Positions 25,514-33,739 of a DNA stretch of 34,117 bases are shown here, in pieces. The position numbers and the translations under genes were made by a program. Position 1 is the stretch's first letter. Each line of letters begins with the position of its first letter. The notes beneath the pieces were generated by a model. The model searched no databases. It worked only from the letters and a program-made list of their open reading frames with translations, and was not told where the DNA came from. The stretch comes from Pseudomonas avellanae BPIC 631. Lineage in GTDB: Bacteria; Pseudomonadota; Gammaproteobacteria; Pseudomonadales; Pseudomonadaceae. The stretch spans positions 1 to 34,117 of the forward strand of contig NZ_ATDK01000277.1 of assembly GCF_000444135.1 (NCBI RefSeq), written 5' to 3'.

Positions 25514-25541
25514 TTTATACAGCAGATACGGGAGCGCACAA
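25514..25541 (-). promoter_or_regulatory. Sigma-70-type promoter candidate for DUF1161 copy 1
   Basis: On the minus strand TTGTGC (25541-25536) and TATAAA (25519-25514) are 16 bases apart. The -10 lies about 64 bases upstream of the DUF1161 ATG and downstream of the osmC stop. It suggests the gene can be expressed independently of osmC. Confidence 0.5.
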
Positions 25542-25567
25542 GGCGCCCCCGCAACGCTCACCGAGGA

Positions 25568-25999
25568 TCAGCCCACCAACGTGGCGTCTAGCGTGATCTT
25601 GGCGTTCAACACTTTGGAGACCGGGCAGCCTTCTTTGGCTTTATTGGTCAGCTCGTCGAACTGTTCCTGTGTTGCACCTGGCACTTTGGCCTTGAGGACA
25701 AGGTGTACAGCGCTGATGGCGAAACCGCCTTCAACCTGATCCAGCGAAACCTCGGCGCTGGTATCGATGCTGTCAGCCTTCAGGCCTGCGTCGCCCAGAA
25801 TCATGGACAGTGCCATCGAGAAGCAGCCTGCGTGGGCAGCACCGATCAGTTCTTCGGGGTTAGTGCCTTTGCCGCCTTCAAAACGGGCCTTGAAGCCGTA
25901 AGGCGCTTCGCGCAACACGCCGGTTTCCGTAGAGATGCTGCCGATACCGCTTTTCAGATCACCTTCCCAGTGGGCGGATGCTTTCTTGACGATGCTCAT
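25568..25999 (-). CDS. osmC: Organic hydroperoxide reductase OsmC
   Basis: OsmC reduces organic hydroperoxides with a pair of cysteines and is induced by osmotic and stationary-phase stress. The 143-residue product is the normal length. The peroxidatic cysteine is C59 in GAAHAGCFSMAL and the resolving cysteine is C125 in EGCPVSK; the conserved arginine and glutamate are also in the N-terminal half. I chose the ATG at 25999 with AAGGAGCC upstream. An AlgU-type promoter (26044-26071) sits about 45-70 bases upstream, so envelope stress probably drives it. It diverges from a flavin-dependent monooxygenase. Confidence 0.96.
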   Translation of the reverse strand: MSIVKKASAHWEGDLKSGIGSISTETGVLREAPYGFKARFEGGKGTNPEELIGAAHAGCFSMALSMILGDAGLKADSIDTSAEVSLDQVEGGFAISAVHLVLKAKVPGATQEQFDELTNKAKEGCPVSKVLNAKITLDATLVG

Positions 26000-26043
26000 G
26001 GTGGCTCCTTTTGGAATGAATTGGATCAATGCTGTTACAAGGT

Positions 26044-26071
26044 TCTGAGGATAGACCGCTCTGGAAAGTTC
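26044..26071 (-). promoter_or_regulatory. AlgU (sigma-22) promoter of osmC
   Basis: Read on the minus strand, GAACTT (26071-26066) is followed by exactly 17 bases and then TCAGA (26048-26044), fitting the AlgU/RpoE-type consensus GAACTT-N16/17-TCnnA with a perfect -35. The start site would be about 38 bases before the osmC ATG. This agrees with osmC being a general envelope or osmotic stress gene. Confidence 0.72.
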
Positions 26072-26084
26072 AACCGTCGGAAAG

Positions 26085-26107
26085 ACCTACTGTTTAAGTA
26101 GGTTTTT
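26085..26107. promoter_or_regulatory. Perfect inverted repeat in the osmC/monooxygenase spacer
   Basis: ACCTACT (26085-26091) and AGTAGGT (26097-26103) are a perfect seven-base inverted repeat around GTTTA, 13 bases beyond the AlgU -35 box, followed on the plus strand by TTTTT. By shape it is an intrinsic terminator, but no gene upstream on the plus strand needs one. It may instead be an operator for osmC, an attenuator in the monooxygenase leader, or the end of a small RNA. Confidence 0.5.
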
Positions 26108-26209
26108 ACCCGGCTGCCATTGAAAAGCCCGACTTGCGCCCGCACTGCTGTTTCATCGTGGGCAGCTCCAGCAGCCAGCCCATCTCAATTCGAGGAGCTA
26201 CCCCGGCCT

Positions 26210-27211
26210 ATGAAACGTCTGGCAGATGTAAAAATTTCGACCCTTGATCTGGTGCCCGTGCGCCACGACAAAGGGCCCGCCGAATCCCTGCGCAACTCGC
26301 TCAGCCTCGCTCAGCACGTTGAAAAGCTGGGCTACAACCGTTTCTGGGTGGCGGAACACCACAACATGGACGGTATCGCCAGTTCGGCGACCTCCGTGCT
26401 GCTCGCGTACCTGGCCGGGGGCACTTCGACCATTCGTGTGGGCGCTGGCGGGATCATGCTGCCCAATCACGCGCCGCTGGTGGTTGCCGAGCAGTTCGGC
26501 ACCCTGGCGAGCCTTTATCCTGATCGAATCGATCTGGGCCTGGGCCGCGCGCCGGGCTCCGATCAAATGACCGCCCGTGCCTTGCGCCGCGAGCGCTCCG
26601 GCAGCGCCGAAGACTTTCCGGATGACGTCACTGAGTTGATGGAGTACCTGGGGCCGCGCACACCTGATCAAAAAGTGATCGCGGTACCGGGCTCAGGGAC
26701 CAATGTGCCGATCTGGTTGCTGGGCTCGAGCCTGTTCAGCGCGCAACTGGCGGGCATGCGCGGGCTGCCTTATGCATTCGCTTCGCACTTCGCACCGCGT
26801 TACATGCACGAGGCCATTCGCGTGTACCGCAATCACTTCCAGCCCTCGGCGGTGTTAGACAAGCCCTACGTGATGCTCGGCGTTCCGCTGTCGGCAGCCG
26901 ATACCGATGAGCAGGCTGAATACCTGGCGACGTCGGTCTACCAGCGCATTCTCGCGTTGATGCGCGGGCACAGTCTGATGCAGCGGCCGCCGGTCGATTC
27001 CATGGACAGCCTGTGGCTGCCGCACGAGCGTGAAGCAGTGGCGAGCTTCCTGGGGCTGGCGATGGTCGGCGGCCCGGAGAAGATCCGCGCCAAACTGGAC
27101 GTGCTGCTCGAGCAGACCGATGCCGACGAGCTGATCTTTACCTGCGACATGTACGAGCATGAAGACAGGCTGCGGTCCTACGAGATTCTCGCCCAGGTCG
27201 CGCACGGCTAA
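26210..27211 (+). CDS. LLM-class flavin-dependent monooxygenase (YhbW-like)
   Basis: This is a cytoplasmic bacterial-luciferase-like (TIM-barrel) oxidoreductase using FMNH2. The 333-residue product has family markers [17 protein letters not shown] near residue 43, a [21 protein letters not shown] block near 82, and [12 protein letters not shown] near 110. The closest well-known group is the YhbW/YtnJ-like subfamily annotated as luciferase-like oxidoreductases; the substrate cannot be read from sequence. I chose the ATG at 26210 ([10 protein letters not shown]), 11 bases after CGAGGAGC; the longer open frame is unlikely. It diverges from osmC, with 210 bases between. Confidence 0.9.
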   Translation: MKRLADVKISTLDLVPVRHDKGPAESLRNSLSLAQHVEKLGYNRFWVAEHHNMDGIASSATSVLLAYLAGGTSTIRVGAGGIMLPNHAPLVVAEQFGTLASLYPDRIDLGLGRAPGSDQMTARALRRERSGSAEDFPDDVTELMEYLGPRTPDQKVIAVPGSGTNVPIWLLGSSLFSAQLAGMRGLPYAFASHFAPRYMHEAIRVYRNHFQPSAVLDKPYVMLGVPLSAADTDEQAEYLATSVYQRILALMRGHSLMQRPPVDSMDSLWLPHEREAVASFLGLAMVGGPEKIRAKLDVLLEQTDADELIFTCDMYEHEDRLRSYEILAQVAHG

Positions 27212-27257
27212 GCGAACCCCGGAACCGAAAGGCAGCATCGCAAGGTGCTCCACCACA

Positions 27258-27301
27258 AACACAATCGCCCCGGACTGTCACCAGGCCGGGGCGATTGTGT
27301 T
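27258..27301. terminator. Strong bidirectional terminator hairpin
   Basis: A perfect 16-base-pair stem pairs 27258-27273 with 27286-27301 (core CAATCGCCCCGG / CCGGGGCGATTG) around a 12-base loop. It sits between the monooxygenase gene and the convergent DUF1161 gene. Short A and T stretches flank it, so it likely serves both. Confidence 0.82.
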
Positions 27302-27357
27302 CGTGAAACCCGCAAACGGGATTGATCAGCCTGACCTGAATCAGGCTCGATCAGTCA

Positions 27358-27582
27358 TCAACCGCGCTGGTAGACGATTTCCTTGGTGCCGCCTTCGCAG
27401 GTGCCGACCACTTGCTTGCCGGCCGCACTGCCTTTCTCGACCACTTCCAGCGTGTAGGACGTTACGCCCTTCGACTGGAGCTTGGCATCAAGTTCACTTT
27501 TCAACTCTTCGCATGGCTTGCCTGCCGCAAGAGCGGTGCCTGCAATGCTCAACAAGCCAACAGCCAACAAAAACTTCTTCAT
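27358..27582 (-). CDS. DUF1161 family exported small protein, copy 2
   Basis: The 74-residue product is a paralogue of the protein at 25217-25450. It has a signal peptide (MKKFLLAVGLLSIAGTALA), two mature cysteines (PCEELK and GTCEGG) and the matching end GTKEIVYQRG. Segments SYTLEVV and KPCEELKSELDAKL line up with copy 1. I chose the ATG at 27582, where the signal peptide begins. The function is unknown. The pair flanks osmC and the monooxygenase gene on the same strand, about 2.1 kb apart, which suggests an old duplication. Confidence 0.9.
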   Translation of the reverse strand: MKKFLLAVGLLSIAGTALAAGKPCEELKSELDAKLQSKGVTSYTLEVVEKGSAAGKQVVGTCEGGTKEIVYQRG

Positions 27583-27734
27583 GGGTAATCCCTCTCGTCC
27601 GGCCAACTGCAGACGCCATCGGAACAGGCGCCCATTGAATATCACCGCGCCCACACATTCATTGAGCCTGTAGGGGCATATCTGTGTGTAGCGCAGGTTA
27701 TGGCAATCGGCCAGTCGAAAGGTTCAGGTGATGA

Positions 27735-27950
27735 TCAACTGGCAGCGATACGAAAGCCAACTTTCAATGTGACCTGAAAGTGCGCGACTTTGCCGTTTTC
27801 GATATGGCCGCGGGTTTCGGTCACTTCAAACCATTCCAGATGGCTGAGGCTTTTGCTGGCTTCGGCCAATGCGTTATTGATGGCGTCTTCGATAGTGGTG
27901 GTGGAAGAGCCGACGATTTCGACTTTTTTGTACGTGTGGTTATCGCTCAT
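27735..27950 (-). CDS. Dodecin
   Basis: Dodecins are small proteins that assemble into hollow dodecamers and store flavins. The 71-residue product has the family length and the typical pattern: VEIVGSS, an amphipathic helix ([16 protein letters not shown]), [21 protein letters not shown] and a final beta strand. I chose the ATG at 27950, which starts [14 protein letters not shown]; the open frame extends 36 codons upstream without family similarity. It diverges from the DUF883 gene, and the flavin link with the nearby flavin-dependent monooxygenase is suggestive only. Confidence 0.93.
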   Translation of the reverse strand: MSDNHTYKKVEIVGSSTTTIEDAINNALAEASKSLSHLEWFEVTETRGHIENGKVAHFQVTLKVGFRIAAS

Positions 27951-28054
27951 TGCAGTTCTCCTGAAAGTGTCTGGCAAGGCGCAACGTAAACCGCGCTCCC
28001 TGCATCTGTCAGGGGAAGGCGCGCAAAAGTTCAGCATTTTGCAAAAATCCCATC

Positions 28055-28081
28055 GCACTTTCCAAAAAGCCCGGAGTCGGA
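28055..28081 (+). promoter_or_regulatory. Possible AlgU-type promoter for the DUF883 gene
   Basis: GCACTT (28055-28060), 16 bases, then TCGGA (28077-28081) fits the AlgU pattern GAACTT-N16/17-TCnnA with one mismatch in the -35. It ends about 36 bases before the DUF883 ATG. A weak motif, not conclusive. Confidence 0.35.
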
Positions 28082-28117
28082 AACAACACGCCCACTCATC
28101 ATTGCAGGAGATACACC

Positions 28118-28444
28118 ATGGCTAGTACTTCACTTCGCAAGGCCTCGTTGCAGAGTATGGAAGCTGAGATCGAGAGCCTCTTGAAGTCCCTCGAGGGCCT
28201 GAAAGACGACGCTACTGACGAGTCGCGCAAGACACTGAAAAACCTGAAAGCCAACGCCGAAAGCGCGCTGAGCCACTCGCGCAGCCTGCTCAGCGATGTC
28301 TACGAAGACGTCAAAGAGAAAACCCGCGAAAACGCTCTGGCAACCCGTGACTACGCTCAAGAGCACCCTTGGACCACCGCAGGTGTTGCCGTCGGTGCAA
28401 TCGGTTTGCTCGCAGCCTACCTGCTGTTCAAGCGCGGTAACTGA
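28118..28444 (+). CDS. DUF883 (ElaB/YqjD-like) membrane-anchored protein
   Basis: The 108-residue product fits the DUF883 family of stationary-phase proteins such as ElaB and YqjD, which are anchored by a C-terminal helix and can bind ribosomes in E. coli. It has a charged, helical N-terminal part (about 1-75, with [18 protein letters not shown]) and then a single hydrophobic helix ([18 protein letters not shown], about 87-104) ending in a KRGN tail, next to the family motif EHPWT. The ATG at 28118 has CAGGAG upstream. It diverges from dodecin, and its stop abuts the trpI stop in TGATCA. Confidence 0.9.
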   Translation: MASTSLRKASLQSMEAEIESLLKSLEGLKDDATDESRKTLKNLKANAESALSHSRSLLSDVYEDVKEKTRENALATRDYAQEHPWTTAGVAVGAIGLLAAYLLFKRGN

Positions 28445-29353
28445 TCAGTTTCTGATCGGGTCCCCAGACCGCTTCAGCTCATTTTTCAACCACTGAGCAA
28501 GCTGCCGCGCCCGTCCATCGGCCGCTCTTCTGGGTACCCACAACGCCAGCTGCGCCGGGGTTTCACTGAAACCCCATGGCGCAGCCAGGCGACCGGCTTT
28601 CAGGTCATCGATGACCAGCGGCTCCGGCGCAATCGCGATGCCCAGGCCTGCCACGGCCGCCTCCAGCAAATAATACAAATGCTCGAAACCCTGACCGTAG
28701 CGCAACGCTTGCGGATCGATCCCGTTCTGCTGTGCCCAGCTCGGCCAGGCTTGTGGACGTGACGTGGTTTGCAGCAAGGATTCTTCAAGCAGGGCCTTGG
28801 CGGGCGCATCGCGCATGCTTTCGAATCGCGCAAAGCGCGGGCTCAACACCGGACCGATTCGTTCGCTGGCCAGCTCGAATACCTGCATGTCTGCAGGCCA
28901 GGGTGGTTCGGCAAATACCAGCAACGCATCCAGCCCCGGCCGACGTGGGTCGAGATCGCCTTCGCCTGCCGACAGGTGCAGACGCAGGTCCGGTAACTCC
29001 GCATTCAAGCGGCTCAGGCGCGGGATAAACCAACGGGCCAGCAGGCTGCCGGAACAACCGAGCACGAAAGGCGCATCGACGCTGCCCTTACTCAGTTCTG
29101 CGCACACGCTTCGCAGCCGGTCGAATGCATCTGCGCTGGCGTCACGTAACCGAATGCCCGCATCTGTGAGTTTCAGGCCACGCCCATCCTTGCTGAACAG
29201 GCTGACGCCCAAGTGTTCTTCCAGCACTTTCAACTGACGGCTGACAGCACCGTGGGTCACGTTCAGCTGCTCGGCGGCCTGGCTGACGCTGCCAAATCGG
29301 GCGGTGCTTTCAAAGGCACGCAACGCAGTGAGAGGAGGAAGGTCGCGGCTCAT
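28445..29353 (-). CDS. trpI: LysR-type activator TrpI
   Basis: TrpI activates trpBA when indoleglycerol phosphate is present, a control known in P. aeruginosa, P. putida and P. syringae. The 302-residue product has an N-terminal helix-turn-helix ([20 protein letters not shown] and [18 protein letters not shown]) and a substrate-binding domain from about residue 90. I chose the ATG at 29353 ([16 protein letters not shown]); an upstream ATG adds 16 residues not seen in family members. It diverges from trpB with 127 bases in between and abuts the DUF883 stop. Confidence 0.95.
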   Translation of the reverse strand: MSRDLPPLTALRAFESTARFGSVSQAAEQLNVTHGAVSRQLKVLEEHLGVSLFSKDGRGLKLTDAGIRLRDASADAFDRLRSVCAELSKGSVDAPFVLGCSGSLLARWFIPRLSRLNAELPDLRLHLSAGEGDLDPRRPGLDALLVFAEPPWPADMQVFELASERIGPVLSPRFARFESMRDAPAKALLEESLLQTTSRPQAWPSWAQQNGIDPQALRYGQGFEHLYYLLEAAVAGLGIAIAPEPLVIDDLKAGRLAAPWGFSETPAQLALWVPRRAADGRARQLAQWLKNELKRSGDPIRN

Positions 29354-29480
29354 GATCTGTGAGTTTTCCTGACAGGTTGTGGCGATCTTATCGGTTTTCA
29401 TTCGGGCATGCGCTGGTTAAAGTGGACCCATTGCCGATCCGGCTCAATCCATTCGCTTAATACTGCAACTGGAGCACTTC
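29354..29480. promoter_or_regulatory. trpI-trpB divergent control region
   Basis: This 127-base spacer between divergent genes should contain both promoters and the TrpI-binding sites, as in other pseudomonads. I could not assign a specific LysR box or -10/-35 pair with confidence; the TTAATAC near 29457-29463 is one possible -10 for trpB. Confidence 0.6.
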
Positions 29481-30710
29481 ATGACCCAGACCAACTTTCG
29501 CAGCGGCCCCGACGCCAACGGCCTGTTCGGCTCATTCGGCGGCCGCTACGTAGCTGAAACCCTGATGCCGCTGGTGCTGGACCTCAACCGCGAGTACGAA
29601 GCCGCCAAAGCCGACCCTGAGTTCATCAAGGAAATGGCCTACTTCCAGCGCGATTACATCGGCCGTCCCAACCCGCTGTACTTCGCCGAACGCCTGACCG
29701 AGTTCTGTGGCGGCGCGAAAATCTACTTCAAGCGTGAAGAGCTCAACCACACCGGCGCGCACAAGATCAACAACTGCATCGGCCAAGTGCTGCTGGCCAA
29801 GCGCATGGGCAAAAAACGCCTGATCGCTGAAACCGGTGCGGGCATGCACGGCGTTGCCACTGCAACCGTTGCCGCGCGTTTCGGCCTGCCTTGCGTGATC
29901 TACATGGGCGCGACCGACATCGAGCGTCAACAGGCCAACGTGTTCCGCATGAAGCTGCTGGGCGCTGAAATCGTGCCGGTCACTTCCGGCACCGGCACCC
30001 TGAAAGACGCGATGAACGAAGCCCTGCGCGACTGGGTAACCAACGTCGATGACACGTTCTACCTGATCGGCACTGTGGCAGGCCCGCACCCGTATCCTGC
30101 AATGGTGCGCGACTTCCAGTCCGTCATCGGCAAGGAAACCAAAGAGCAGATGCAGGAGAAGGAAGGCCGTCTGCCGGACAGCCTGATCGCCTGCGTCGGT
30201 GGTGGCTCCAACGCAATGGGCCTGTTCCATCCGTTCCTTGATGACGCCAGCGTAGAAATCATCGGCGTTGAAGCGGGCGGTCATGGCGTGGACACCGACA
30301 AGCATGCAGCCAGCCTGAATGGCGGCGTACCTGGCGTGCTGCACGGCAACCGTACCTACCTGCTGCAGGATGGCGACGGTCAGATCACCGACGCTCATTC
30401 GATTTCGGCTGGCCTGGACTACCCTGGCATCGGCCCGGAGCACGCCTACCTGCACGAAGTGAAGCGCGTTGAATACGTCAGCATCACCGATGAAGAAGCG
30501 CTGGACGCGTTCCATCAGTGCTGCTTGCTCGAAGGCATCATCCCGGCGCTGGAAACCGCTCACGCACTGGCCGAAGCCATGAAGCGCGCGACCAACCTGC
30601 GCGACGATCACTTGATGGTCGTGTGCCTGTCCGGACGCGGCGACAAAGACATGCAAACCGTCATGAACCACATGGCAGCAGCCGACAAAACTCAGGAGAA
30701 GCTGGTATGA
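29481..30710 (+). CDS. trpB: Tryptophan synthase beta chain
   Basis: TrpB joins indole and serine to make tryptophan, using pyridoxal phosphate, in an alpha2beta2 complex with TrpA. The 409-residue product has the usual length. The cofactor lysine is K95 in HTGAHKINN, the phosphate loop is GGGSNAMG, and the N-terminal [15 protein letters not shown] is conserved. It starts at the ATG at 29481. Its stop overlaps the trpA start in ATGA. Expression is expected to need TrpI. The separate trpI-trpBA arrangement is typical of pseudomonads. Confidence 0.98.
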   Translation: MTQTNFRSGPDANGLFGSFGGRYVAETLMPLVLDLNREYEAAKADPEFIKEMAYFQRDYIGRPNPLYFAERLTEFCGGAKIYFKREELNHTGAHKINNCIGQVLLAKRMGKKRLIAETGAGMHGVATATVAARFGLPCVIYMGATDIERQQANVFRMKLLGAEIVPVTSGTGTLKDAMNEALRDWVTNVDDTFYLIGTVAGPHPYPAMVRDFQSVIGKETKEQMQEKEGRLPDSLIACVGGGSNAMGLFHPFLDDASVEIIGVEAGGHGVDTDKHAASLNGGVPGVLHGNRTYLLQDGDGQITDAHSISAGLDYPGIGPEHAYLHEVKRVEYVSITDEEALDAFHQCCLLEGIIPALETAHALAEAMKRATNLRDDHLMVVCLSGRGDKDMQTVMNHMAAADKTQEKLV

Positions 30711-31519
30711 GCCGTCTCGAACAACGTTTCGCCCAGCTGAAAACCGAAGGTCGCGCGGCACTGGTCACTTTCATTACCGCTGGCGACCCTGGCTACGACA
30801 CCTCACTTAAAGTCCTCAAAGGCCTGCCCGCTGCAGGTGCTGACGTGATCGAGCTGGGCATGCCGTTTACCGATCCGATGGCTGATGGTGTGGCCATTCA
30901 GCTGGCCACGTTGCGCGCTCTGGACGCCGGCCAGACGTTGCTGAAAACCTTGCAGATGGTCAGCGAGTTTCGTGTCGATGATCAGACCACGCCGATTGTG
31001 CTGATGGGTTACTACAACCCGATCCACCGCTTTGGCGTCGAAGCCTTCGTGGCGCAGGCCAAGGAAGCGGGCGTCGATGGCCTGATCATCGTTGACCTGC
31101 CGCCCGAGCATGACGCCGAACTGGCGACGCCTGCACAGGCGTCCGGCATCGACTTCATCCGCCTGACCACGCCGACCACCGACGATGCGCGTCTGCCGCG
31201 CGTACTGGAGCGCAGCTCAGGTTTCGTCTACTACGTGTCGGTCGCCGGTGTGACCGGTGCAGGTTCGGCGACCACCGAGCACGTTACCGAAGCCATCGCA
31301 CGCCTGCGTCGCCACACCAGCCTGCCGATCAGCGTCGGTTTCGGTATCCGTACACCTGAACAGGCAGCGGCCATTGCGCGTCTGGCAGACGGTGTTGTGG
31401 TGGGCTCGGCGTTCGTCGACAAGATCGCCACAGCCGAGTCGCCGGAGCAGGCAATCGATGGCGTATTGACGCTGTGCGCCGCACTGGCCGAAGGCGTACG
31501 TAACGCCCGCGTCAGTTGA
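30707..31519 (+). CDS. trpA: Tryptophan synthase alpha chain
   Basis: TrpA splits indoleglycerol phosphate into indole and glyceraldehyde 3-phosphate and passes the indole to TrpB through a tunnel. The 270-residue product has both catalytic acids, E49 in VIELGMPF and D60 in DPMADG. The phosphate-binding GVTGAGS and [11 protein letters not shown] are also present. The ATG at 30707 lies within the trpB stop; a much longer open frame running upstream inside trpB is not the real start. It ends the operon, followed 61 bases later by a terminator. Confidence 0.98.
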   Translation: MSRLEQRFAQLKTEGRAALVTFITAGDPGYDTSLKVLKGLPAAGADVIELGMPFTDPMADGVAIQLATLRALDAGQTLLKTLQMVSEFRVDDQTTPIVLMGYYNPIHRFGVEAFVAQAKEAGVDGLIIVDLPPEHDAELATPAQASGIDFIRLTTPTTDDARLPRVLERSSGFVYYVSVAGVTGAGSATTEHVTEAIARLRRHTSLPISVGFGIRTPEQAAAIARLADGVVVGSAFVDKIATAESPEQAIDGVLTLCAALAEGVRNARVS

Positions 31520-31580
31520 GGGTAAAGTTTCTGATACAGAGGAATCAAAGCGCTGGCAGCGGTTCTATGTAGCAAGACAC

Positions 31581-31615
31581 AAGGGGTTCATGACCAGCGT
31601 CGTGAGCCCCTTTTT
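31581..31615 (+). terminator. Intrinsic terminator of trpBA
   Basis: 31581-31594 pairs with 31599-31612 in a 14-base-pair stem with two G-T wobbles (core AAGGGG / CCCCTT) around a CAGC loop, ending in TTTTT. It is a clear rho-independent terminator. Confidence 0.88.
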
Positions 31616-31644
31616 GCTGCATTGAGTAAAGCCGAGGAAGCACC

Positions 31645-32148
31645 ATGAAACTGCCAAACCGTTTTATCACCGGGCTGGGTATCCTGATGATCAGCGCCAG
31701 CCCGTTGCTGCAAGCTGCACCGCCGGACCAGCGCGGTGATGGCCCGGACGACAACCGTGGCGGCCAGCAGCAGGGACCACAGAATGGCGGGCACAATGAG
31801 CGCGGGAATGACCGTGGCCCAGGTAATGACAAAGGTAACGGGCCAGGCAAACAGGCCCATCAGGACAACCGTGGCGGCAACCGTCCGCCGCAGGATTTCG
31901 GCGACGTACGCCAGACCTTCCAGCAGCACCGCGACGTGATCGACCGAGGCCAGCCGCTGCCACCGGGCGTGCACATTGCCAAAGGCCAACCACTGCCGCG
32001 CGGCTACGGCAAACGTCTGGACAGCCGTTCACTGCAATACTTGCCACGTTACGACGGCTACGAATGGCGCCGCCTGGGCACCGACGTCGTACTGATCGCC
32101 GTGGGTTCAGGGATTGTTTACGCGATTCTGGATGGTGTGTTGAATTGA
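31645..32148 (+). CDS. CigR/RcnB-like exported protein
   Basis: The 167-residue product has a signal peptide (about 1-24, ending LLQAA). A low-complexity region rich in glycine, asparagine, glutamine and arginine follows (about 28-85, GNDRGPGNDKGNGPGK and the like). Then comes an RcnB-like segment, LPPGVHIAKGQPLPRGYGKRL, with LPRYDGYEWRR, and a C-terminal hydrophobic helix (VLIAVGSGIVYAIL). This layout matches the RcnB-domain CigR family. In Salmonella, CigR is an anti-virulence regulator; that role is not shown here. It starts 29 bases after the trpA terminator and has GAGGAAGC upstream of its ATG. Confidence 0.82.
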   Translation: MKLPNRFITGLGILMISASPLLQAAPPDQRGDGPDDNRGGQQQGPQNGGHNERGNDRGPGNDKGNGPGKQAHQDNRGGNRPPQDFGDVRQTFQQHRDVIDRGQPLPPGVHIAKGQPLPRGYGKRLDSRSLQYLPRYDGYEWRRLGTDVVLIAVGSGIVYAILDGVLN

Positions 32149-32156
32149 TGTAGCGC

Positions 32157-32200
32157 TAACGCAGAACGTCACTCAAAGCATTCCGACGCTGGAGCGTGAT
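32157..32200. repeat. Degenerate half copy of the palindromic repeat
   Basis: The sequence around AACGCAGAACGTC ... GACGCTGGAGCGT lines up with the right half of the repeats at 1-101 and 20942-21047 (GACGCAGAGCGTC ... ACGCGGAGCGT), including the AAAGCATT/AAAGGCATT spacer. It lies nine bases after a gene stop, like the other copies. Confidence 0.6.
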
Positions 32201-32236
32201 GAGAGGAAACCGCCATTTTCAGGCTGAGCATAATCC

Positions 32237-32332
32237 CTTGCTCACGAATACGACAGTCCAGACACCCTATTTTTGAGTGCTGTACTGGCCTATTCGCGAG
32301 CAAGCGAAGCGTCGCCCGGCTCGCTCCCACAA
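32237..32332. repeat. Inverted pair of REP-type sequences
   Basis: The first arm (32237-32250) is the exact reverse complement of TATTCGTGAGCAAG in the REP at 24651. The second arm (32287-32332) is a REP in plus orientation, CCTATTCGCGAGCAAG then CGCTCCCACAA, with extra bases between its stem halves (32302-32318). Together they form an inverted pair, a REPIN-like arrangement, between the CigR-like gene and the hydrolase gene. Confidence 0.7.
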
Positions 32333-32369
32333 GATATGTGACTTGAGCGTCTAGCGTAGATCCGCCAGC

Positions 32370-33194
32370 TCAACCCTGCTGCTGATTAACCCGCGCCAAA
32401 AACGTCATCAACGCACCCGACACAAAATCCGGATTTTCCAGATTGGCGATATGACCCGCCTCAGGCACCAGCACATAAGGGCAGCCAATCAGACCGGCCA
32501 TCTCACGAGTCTCCTCGGGCGGGCGCGGGATGTCCGCATCGCCACACATCACCAGCGTGGTGTGTGCATTTAGTTGCTCAATCAACCCAAGCCGATCATC
32601 ACGACCAAAGATCATCCGCCCCAAGGGCACGACGGTCTGGCGCAACTGCTCTGCATTCATGCCCGCCAACGCTGACCGGAACGCCTGATAAACCGGCGAC
32701 TGCGGGTCGATGCCAGGCCGGAAGAAGATCGGCACCACAATGTCCAACAACGGCGCAGGAAAAGCACCGGCCTCTTCGAGCTTGTCGAGCAGCGAGAAGT
32801 AATAAGCCTTCTTGGCCTCGGTTTCATTGCCCAGATACGTGTCCATCAGCACCAGCCCGGTGATTCGCTCGGGTGCGAGCAGTGCCGCAATGGCACCCCA
32901 CATGCCGCCGACCGACAGCCCGACGATACTGCAGCGCTCGATATTCAAATGATCCAGCAGCGCCAGTGCATGGCGAGCCAGGTCATCGAGATTGCGGGTG
33001 CCCTCCGGGAAACCGCTGGAATCCCCATGCCCCCAAAGGTCCGGCACAATCACCCGATACTGGCTGGCCAGCGTGTCAATCTGCGCACTCCACATCGCCT
33101 TGTCCCAAAGGTAACTGTGACCCAGCAGGACAACCGGCCCGGTGCCTTGGTCAGCGTAGTGAAGGGTCTTACCGTCGATGAGTAGATCCGGCAT
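32370..33194 (-). CDS. Alpha/beta-hydrolase
   Basis: The 274-residue product is a cytoplasmic alpha/beta-fold hydrolase. The nucleophile is S94 in GLSVGG, the oxyanion region is LLGHSYLWD (around 24), the acid is probably in CGDADIPRP, and the catalytic histidine is in PEAGHIANLE near residue 250. This pattern fits esterases, lactonases or C-C hydrolases of the 3-oxoadipate enol-lactonase type, but the substrate is open. It has no signal peptide. It starts at the ATG at 33194 and is followed by the REP pair. Confidence 0.85.
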   Translation of the reverse strand: MPDLLIDGKTLHYADQGTGPVVLLGHSYLWDKAMWSAQIDTLASQYRVIVPDLWGHGDSSGFPEGTRNLDDLARHALALLDHLNIERCSIVGLSVGGMWGAIAALLAPERITGLVLMDTYLGNETEAKKAYYFSLLDKLEEAGAFPAPLLDIVVPIFFRPGIDPQSPVYQAFRSALAGMNAEQLRQTVVPLGRMIFGRDDRLGLIEQLNAHTTLVMCGDADIPRPPEETREMAGLIGCPYVLVPEAGHIANLENPDFVSGALMTFLARVNQQQG

Positions 33195-33406
33195 TTCTGA
33201 TGATCCTCTGTCTGGTCTTTCAGCATTCAGCTCAAGCCGCCCGTAGCAGGCGAATTATCATGTTGAAGCGTATGCATGACCATCTTGTTGAAGTTTGCGC
33301 TGCAACGGACCGAGCGGTCATTTTTCAGCGGATCTATCTTACACCGATATTTTCGACGATGGATGCGCTTGTAGCCGCAGAAGGAAAATGGCCAGGAAGC
33401 TGGCTA

Positions 33407-33739
33407 TCAGCCAGTCAGCGCACTCAAATCAAGAGGCCTGACCGCGCCCATCCAGATGGCATGATCGGTATGGTCACGCAGCTCATCGCCCGTCAACGGA
33501 TGCAGAAACACCACCAGCCCATCGCGATTCAACGCAAGCCACAGCGTAACGTCAGCCAACTGCTCATGCCCGAACGCCAACTGGCAACTCCAGTCCGGAT
33601 GCGGCCCGACCAGCTTCTGATGGACGCGCCCCATCTGCACGGCAAATTTCCCGGTCGCGGCTTCGCACAGGGCTCGGGCCTGGTCCAGGGTTTGGGCGTT
33701 GAAATAGATGTGGGCGTGGTAGCCGTGGATGTCTTGCAT
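33407..33739 (-). CDS. DOPA 4,5-dioxygenase family protein
   Basis: The 110-residue product starts MQDIHGYHAHIYFNA, the beginning of the DOPA 4,5-dioxygenase family (PF08883), with histidine-containing HGYHAHIYF and later WLALNRDGLVVFLHPLTGDEL. Histidines in these motifs may bind iron. Plant-type members open the DOPA ring; bacterial members are poorly known. I chose the ATG at 33739 with AAAGGAG upstream; a longer open frame starts 76 codons earlier but lacks similarity. A small stem (33400-33414) overlaps its stop codon and may end transcription. Confidence 0.88.
   Translation of the reverse strand: MQDIHGYHAHIYFNAQTLDQARALCEAATGKFAVQMGRVHQKLVGPHPDWSCQLAFGHEQLADVTLWLALNRDGLVVFLHPLTGDELRDHTDHAIWMGAVRPLDLSALTG

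Noticed and set aside
28015..28035. GAACTT on the minus strand upstream of dodecin as an AlgU promoter
   Set aside because: The expected TCnnA is absent at 16-17 bases; the nearest TGACA is at the wrong distance.
29532..30761. A 409-codon minus-strand frame opposite trpB
   Set aside because: It mirrors trpB codon structure and has no recognisable features.
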